Assembly (NCBI RefSeq): GCF_963678635.1
Contig: NC_087064.1
Location: 54,446,338-54,510,337, forward strand
DNA: 64,000 nucleotides
Reading direction: 5' to 3'
DNA from: Symsagittifera roscoffensis
Taxonomy: Eukaryota; Xenacoelomorpha; Acoela; Convolutidae
Position 1 is the first letter of the stretch; the number at the start of each line of letters is the position of its first letter. Of this stretch, positions 57,703 to 64,000 are shown piece by piece. Below the pieces are notes generated by a model. It saw only the letters and a list, made by a program, of their open reading frames with translations, was not told the origin of the DNA and searched no databases. Position numbers and translations under genes: made by a program.

Positions 57703-58311
57703 AAAAAGTATTCAATTTTGATTTCAATCAACATACATGCTAGTCAACACATGTCAACATGGCTTTTTTCAATGAATAAGGCGAACTTCAATAGCGTAAG
57801 ACAACTACGTCATTTATTTAAAAGAAATTAACGTCCTTTATTCCTTTATATACAATTGACATCTCAAAACAAGTAACAATTGAATTGATTATTGTTCACA
57901 GTTTTCTTTGCTTTTGTTATATGACGCCACACAAAATCGGTCTATTGATTTTATGATGAATAGCTTAGAAGAATGAAAACGATTTTCACCTGCATGCATT
58001 GACTTTTGACAAAAGCATAAAATATTCGGCAAAGTGAACAATCTCCCCCCTAAAATTAATTGACAAACTCAGGCAGTAAAACCTGCATGTACTATGATCA
58101 GATCTGATTGGCTGAAAAAAAAGTAATCTAACCGAGTGATTTATTTCCCCTTCTTTGATTAAAAAACGAGATAGTTCACTTGATCCAATCATTCATCCAT
58201 GCAGGCAATTTTTGTTCTGATGAACTCATCGATGCCGGAAGTGACTGCTTGTGACAAAAAGTATTGCAATAAATTGAATGCATTGATCTAATGCATGTGT
58301 TTAAAATTTAA

Positions 58312-58840
58312 ACAAGATTGCTCGTATCAGGGCGAAGCCCTGAATGTTCCGACTGCCTTTTAAAGTTTATGGAGCAGTAATAACATAAAAAAATTAAATG
58401 TAATAAAATAAAATGGAAAAAAAAATTCTAAAATTTGAATTTTTTTGAAATCATCCCCCCACACGCCATATGAAGTAGAAAAGAATAGGTTTCGCTCATT
58501 GTAACAAATCAATTATGGCAAATAAACTTTCTTTCAACCAATTTGGAACGATTTCTAAGACGGATTAACTCTCCACTTACGCGTTAATAGCGCGAATTAT
58601 ATCGCGCGTTAATTGTCCCAAATTGGCCAAAATGCCAATCTTTAAACCCCCGTAACTTTACAAAAAATGATCACAGGTGAAATATCTTTTCAAATTTGAG
58701 CTCAGGACAACAATACCTTTCGAATGATGTTAAAAAATTCCGTCAAAAATGGCTAGTTAAAAAGTCGAAATTTGTCTGAAGAAAAAAAAACCCACCCCGA
58801 GCACAAATATTCCGTTACTTTCGTATCGAAAGTCGGAACA
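58312..58840 (-). mobile_element. Family C element, copy 6
   Basis: Complete by family standards: CAAGATTGCTCGTATCAGGG at one end with the GGGCGAAGCCC hairpin, and TATCGAAAGTCGGAACA at the other. The 57703-57760 flank is not present here. Confidence 0.8.
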
Positions 58841-59165
58841 AAAAAGAAAAAACAGAGGATTGTTTTTTGACAGGCTTTAGCCAAGTCGGAAGCTTGAAAA
58901 GCGCTATTTTCAAAAATCAAATTCACACCTCAATTTGTGAATGCATTTTCACACCTCAATCTGAGAGGTTGAAAGCTTTTCATTTTCAAACTTTTAGCAC
59001 CTGGAATTGCTGAGTCTGATAACACCAGTCAAAGTTTAGAATATAAGCAACCCCACTTTAACCAAAATCATTTCATTCAAAACTATACTACACCCAATAC
59101 TGTCATTATAACTAGCTGATATCGAATCCATAATGCCGAAACGACCATCATAATCCAGCTTCTTT

Positions 59166-61248
59166 TTGAAACCTCAGAAGACGATGTGTTCATTCTTCCA
59201 GAAGCAAGCAAAAACTCCCGCTCCGGAACGTGACCCGGAACCTTACCCAAAACCTGACCTTCCTACAGAGCAGAAGGGTCCCCTCCATCCCATTTTCAGT
59301 CTGCCTGCTGAACTGGAACGATCTGCAGCCAAATTCGCGCCAGGACGTGAATCTTCGGCTTGAGTTATATGTACAGTCTTCAATCATCCTTCCAGAAGGG
59401 GCGAGAAGTTTTTTGTTCTGGTTCATTCAGCAATATCACAAAAATGTTTAAAGAGGAAGGTTAATTTGAGCTTGATTGCAGACGACGACGAAGAAAAAAC
59501 TGTCAGCCGAGGACTATTATCGACAAGAACTGTATCTGCCGTTTCTTGACTGTCTGATGTCAGACTTGGAAGAGGGTTTTGGTGGGCAATCCCACAATTA
59601 AAGCATCTCAATAAAGCTCTTCCAGCATACCTGGTTACGAACTCAGTTGATGTGAAGGACTTTGAACAAACCATACCCGCACCGGAGTTCCATGGATAAT
59701 AATCGATTATAATGGAAAAACGTTGTATAAAATGTTGTCATTATAATCCATTATAATCCATTATAATCCATTATTGTGGCAAATTTAGACCACGTAATCG
59801 ATTATGTGGTCATTAAAATCGATTTTTTTGAAAAATAAAAATCCATTATAATCCATTATAATCGATTATAATCCATTATTTTTGTCACTGAAATCGATTA
59901 TTTTGAAATAAAAATCCATTTAAATCCATTATAATCCATTTCATTTTTAGAACTAAATTCGATTCTTTTTGCAAAATATTGCAAATTTTGCGAGAAATTT
60001 GCAGAATTTATGCCATGTCTTTTACTACATGGCATGTCTCAACGTCATCCCCTCGCCCCCTCAAGCTTCCCTCCTCCCCCTCAGCTAAAGGGGTAGGGAA
60101 AACTGGCGGGGGGGGCGAAGCTAGGGCGGAGAGAAGCTTGGGGGGGGGGGGGTAAGCGGGGGGGGGGTAAGCTGGGAGGGGGGTTGGGTAAATAAATTCG
60201 GGTAAACTGGGGGAGGGTAAATGGAGGACGGACTGGTAAACTGGGGGAGGGTAAATAGCGGGAGGGGGAGTAAGCGGGGGGGGGGTAGTAAACTGGTGGG
60301 GGTAGTAAACTGGGGGCTTAACTGGGGAGGGGGGCGGTAAGCGGTAAACTGGGGGGGATTCAGAAAAAACATAAGTTTTATTCTGAAATGTAACATTTTA
60401 TGAAACGTAATTCGTAGCAACTGCACTAAACAGAAAACGAGATAACTTTGAACAAAATTGTAAATTTCAAGAATAACCCTTCGAAAAAATCCATTATAAT
60501 CTTTTATAATCGATTAAAAATGGATTATTTCGCCTCGAAAACAAGTTTCATTTTCTTTCAAAAATAATCGATTATAATCGATTATCTTCGGATTTTATTG
60601 ATTAGAAAAATAGTTTCATTATAATCCATTTTTAATCGATTATAATCGATTATTATTGAAATTTATTGAGACAGACCACGAAAATTCAATATAATCGATT
60701 ATTATCTATGGAACTCCGGTGCGGGTAGCCCCTTTTTGCCGAAACTCTTTCGGACGCAAACTTTGAATCTGAGCTTGAGGATTGAAAAAACACATAGCCC
60801 GGCAACGCTTCGGCTTCATCGAACTTTAAAGAAGGCTTAGACCAATGCTCAAAGACTCTGTCTGCACGGCCAAACGATCTTTTTCTGCGACGAAGCTTCT
60901 CAAAAAATCATACTTTGTATCAACCATGCGGGAAGACCGGCTATCATCGCTGGCTGTTTTTTATATCCATTTAAAAGAACTCCTCGACGAAGATGAAATC
61001 ATTAAAAGTTTCGGCTTCAGAAACCGACGTTTAAAGTTTCAAAATTTTTTTGATAACACAAGATTTCAAAAATCACTGACTTGTTACTTTCTGTACAATT
61101 TGTGTATCTTAATTTTTTTCGAATTCAATTTTCGTTGAACTTGTTTTTTTTGTTGTTTTTTTTGTTACAAAATTGAAACAATTCACCTCCAAAAATTGAA
61201 AAAAATTGAAACGCCCCTCCCCCAAAAAAACTTCTGCGCAAGCCACTG
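59166..61248 (+). pseudogene. Decayed hAT transposase gene, interrupted by a MITE
   Basis: The N-terminal piece (59166-59363, MKPQKTMCSFFQKQ... Pro-rich) resembles the start of hAT/ZMYM-like transposases. The C-terminal piece (60845-61138) has SFSATKLLKKSYFVSTMRED, then RLSSLAVFYIH and FGFRNRRLKF, the typical end of the hAT dimerisation domain. A right terminus CTTCTGCGCAAGCCACTG at 61231-61248 (complement begins CAGTGGC) fits a hAT end. Most of the middle is missing, and a 1,050-bp element sits inside. Inactive. Confidence 0.65.
59676..60725. mobile_element. 1,050-bp TA-flanked MITE rich in ATAATC(C/G)ATT repeats
   Basis: Begins CCCGCACCGGAGTTCCATGG and ends with the complement (GGAACTCCGGTGCGGG), flanked by TA on both sides. 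Both subterminal regions are arrays of TATAATCCATT and TATAATCGATT. The centre (60100-60360) is a G-rich, almost C-free strand with GGGGG(G)TAA-type repeats. No ORF; the Pro-rich minus frame there only mirrors the G-rich tract. Confidence 0.85.
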
Positions 61249-61879
61249 TAGAGGGGCTGTTACTTAAACGGTAAATCGTTTCCAATTGTTTGCTAAAAAC
61301 ATTAATTGCGGTAGAAAAAACAGTCGGCTCATTTTCACGTCTGCACTAACTTCATCTATTGGCTTATAGAAGGGAAAAATTGAAGCTGTAGATCAATTGC
61401 TACTTAAGAATTTAGACTGCATCAGCTATACAATAATTATTACTGTGATAAACGGTTTAAAAACAATGTTGACTTTTAGATCGTGTTTCATTAGCTTTAT
61501 AGTCGAGGTTTTGATCCCATGCTTCAAAGTCTTACAACAACTATGCAGATTTTTCATACTTTGTTGCAATCGTATTTTATTCAAGAGATTTTGTTGTGAT
61601 CAATTTGCTCTCTGAAGTAATTTGTTCAAAACGTGTCATGTTCGCACTTCCGTTTTCTGCACAATCTGACCCCCCTGTTGACGCCAGAAAAATCTCAATT
61701 CCATTCGTGCTTCACTCCTCGGCTCTCTTGAGTACAACTGCTTGACGGCTCCCCTTTTTCCGAAGCCAAAGTCAGCTACGCTCTGCTTGTGTCTCTGAAC
61801 AAAAGAAAACTTGCGAGAAAAAGTAATTCTTACTGGGCAAAAGTGTGATTAAGTTGTGCATTTGTAATTTTAGCAGCGG

Positions 61880-62900
61880 AAACCAAAATAGAATAGACAG
61901 AAGTTGGTTTTCGTAAATTATACCACAAAACTTTTTTTCTTTTGGCTTTTCCTATTGTAAATTTTAGCTAGGGCAAAACTTATTACACTTGAGTTGGTGA
62001 AAATATAGTTTTCCTAATCTCCACGACAACGTATTTTTTCTCATGGAGAGTTAAAATTATTTTCCGCCATATGAAATTAAGCTTAGACATCCATATTTAA
62101 GCTTAATAATAAAAAACGTAGTTATCGTAGATTCCACGACAAAGTATTTTTCATTTGGATGGTAAAATTAGGCTTTTCTTATAATAAAATTAACTTTGAC
62201 AAAAAAAATCGGATAAAGTTGAGCAGAGAAAAACCATGGAAAGTATAATTTAGCTTTTCCCGTTATGAAATTAGGCTGGGACAACTTTGATTAAGCCTGA
62301 ATGGAGAAAATCTTAATTTTAGTAGATTATTCCGCGAAATGTAATTTTCCTTTGGGCTGTAAAAAAAATAAGATATGGGCAAAATTGGTTAGGCTTGTGA
62401 AGTGAAAAATTTAATTTTGGTAATCCGACGACAAAGTCTTTTTCTTTTTTTGACAGAAAAAAAGCTTTTTTTCAAATGAATTTAAGCTCGGGCAAAAATC
62501 ATTACATTTCAGTAGGTAAAGACGTAGTTTTCGTAAAATCAACTGCAAAGTAATTTTCCCAAGGACAGTAGGAATTGGTTTTTCCCGTAATGAAGAAAAG
62601 CTTGGCGCATTGGTTTAGCTTGAATATAGAAAAATGAAATGTAAATCCTCCACAACAAAGTATTTGTTTTCTAGACAGTAATATTTGGCTTTAACTCTTA
62701 GGAATTACAGCTGGGACAAATCTGTTCAAGCTTGAAATTTTTTTTCTTCTGGACAGTAAAAAGTGGCTTATCCTATTATGAAATATAAGTTTAACAACAT
62801 TGATGAAACTTGATAAAGAAAAAATTGGTTTTCATGAAACCCAGGACAAAATATTTGTTCTCTGGTCCAAGAAAAAGGTTTAACTTTTTAACAAACCAAA
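61880..62900. repeat. Degenerate ~110-bp tandem array
   Basis: About nine units sharing GGGCAAAATTGGTTA, AGCTTGA, CCACGACAAAGTATTTTTC, GGACAGTAAAATTAGGCTTT and CCCGTTATGAAATTAAGCT. Unit starts fall near 61970, 62090, 62190, 62275, 62375, 62490, 62600 and 62710. Strongly diverged, so old. Confidence 0.7.
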
Positions 62901-64000
62901 AAAAATCATTATTTTTTTTTCAAATTTTTTTCTATTAATTTTTTTCGCTAAAAATTTTTTCAAAGATTTCAAAAATTACCCCAAAAACTAAAAATTTTCA
63001 TCTTTTAAGAGCAATTTTTGTTTATCATGCGCCTAGATTGAAAATTTTTTCTTTTCTTACTTTAAAAAAATTGGACTTAAATCAGTTCTATTTTTAACAA
63101 AGATCGGGTCACTTATAGCCGTCTTACTAAACGGCTGATAGTTGCATTTCTCCATTTGACTAAAAACAATTAAGAAAAAATGTTGTCGTAAAATTTGTAT
63201 CTACATCGAGAGGATACTTTTTGAGGAAAATTAGCAAAAGTTCAATGGCAATTTTTGACGAAAAATTTTTACTCAAGAAGATGTCAATGTTGTGACAATA
63301 AGCATAAAAATATCAGTAATTTTATCAAAATTTATAAACTCATTTCATAAATAAGCGCAATTAAAATAGGTAGCAAAAGCATCTCGTTTTTGTAAGTGCA
63401 TAGATACGAAATTTTAAATAGATACTCCAACTTCTATATAATTTCTCCAGTCCAAAAAATAAGCCGGCCTAGAAAAAAAAGAAGAAGGAACAACGGTTTC
63501 CCTAATTTTTTGCGTTTCTTTCAAAATTTAATGCCTAGAAGACGAAATAAAAAATTTGACGAAATTTATTATATGAACGCTCTTTAAGTCATGATTCGAG
63601 CTGCTATAAAAGTTTGCCAAAAAAATCCTGTTGTCAAAAAACTCGCTTTTTGAACTTGGTTAACAAAGTAATCATTCGACAATTCTTTCTCATTCGAGTT
63701 GATTGATGTACGAGTAGATTAACTAAATTATGAGTTGTACAGACAATAGGTTTTTGAAGCTGAAAAAGCAAATAGGCGGAAAAAATGAGAATCAAGAAGA
63801 AACAAAAGAATACAAACTGCCCCCATTGAACCAATTGAAACGAAGTATAAAAATTGCCCGTGCCAACTTGATTAGTTCTGTTTTAGAAGCAACATGAAGC
63901 AAGCAAAAATTCTTTTGCGTTTTTTATAAATAAACCAAAACGCTATGTTAATTACAATTTAATTAGTTTTTCATATATCAAAGTATTAAATAGACCAAAC
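62901..64000. other. Right edge, no supported gene
   Basis: A minus-strand frame at 63634-63834 starts with a strongly hydrophobic stretch (FVFFCFFLILIFSAYLLF) that could be a signal anchor. It lacks an ATG, a recognisable domain or clear splice sites. The rest is A/T-rich low complexity. Confidence 0.3.

Noticed and set aside
60121-60426. Proline-rich 101-residue protein on the minus strand
   Set aside because: It mirrors the G-rich centre of a MITE and has no other support.
63634-63834. Signal-anchor first exon of a membrane protein
   Set aside because: No ATG in the frame, no recognisable domain, and hydrophobic frames are common in T-rich DNA.

Overview
This window is nuclear DNA of an invertebrate animal, strongly A+T-rich by eye. 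It has large spliced genes with GT-AG introns and very heavy mobile-element load. I cannot name the species. The animal assignment rests on two recognisable protein-coding genes, both on the minus strand: a USP25/USP28-type ubiquitin hydrolase and a DPY19-like C-mannosyltransferase. It is also supported by the repeat types: tRNA-derived short elements, hAT-type MITEs, fold-back elements and an APE/RT LINE remnant. Nothing looks bacterial or organellar.

Layout. Positions 1-22315 hold the 5' two-thirds or so of the catalytic part of the USP gene: six exons with matching phases at 22315-22005, 21599-21343, 20548-20253, 15047-14940, 11997-11789 and 7504-7331. The gene runs off the left edge before its His box. 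Its introns grow from 0.4 kb to more than 7 kb and are filled with repeats: a degenerate ~90-bp tandem array at 1-2620, tRNA-like elements (here called family A and SINE2), short MITEs (family B), a fold-back element and ~160-bp repeats. Positions 22.3-33.4 kb are intergenic. This stretch contains more family A, B and C elements, a GC-rich degenerate minisatellite (27.7-28.2 kb), a very homogeneous 61-bp satellite of 24 units (29.97-31.43 kb) and a hAT-type MITE with a perfect 8-bp target duplication (32.9 kb).

Positions 33422-52869 carry the complete DPY19-like gene: seven exons whose phases all fit, joining to a 731-codon reading frame. Its fifth intron is 14.5 kb. It houses a ~2-kb near-palindrome of a long-TIR element with a nuclease-like ORF, a decayed LINE, a 720-bp fold-back element, hAT-type MITEs and a poly-C tract. 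Intron 3 contains an 18-bp minisatellite. To the right (53-64 kb) there is a possible terminal exon of an unrecognised minus-strand gene ending 235 bases before the DPY19-like start codon. Beyond it lie six copies of a family C element in mixed orientations, a decayed hAT transposase interrupted by a 1,050-bp TA-flanked MITE, and a degenerate ~110-bp tandem array.

The two recognised genes act in unrelated processes: deubiquitination in cytosol and nucleus, and tryptophan C-mannosylation in the ER membrane. I found no convincing new defence or metabolic system. The most unusual material is repeat biology: the palindromic nuclease-ORF element, the same-orientation family A elements, the young satellite and the several fold-back elements lying inside introns.
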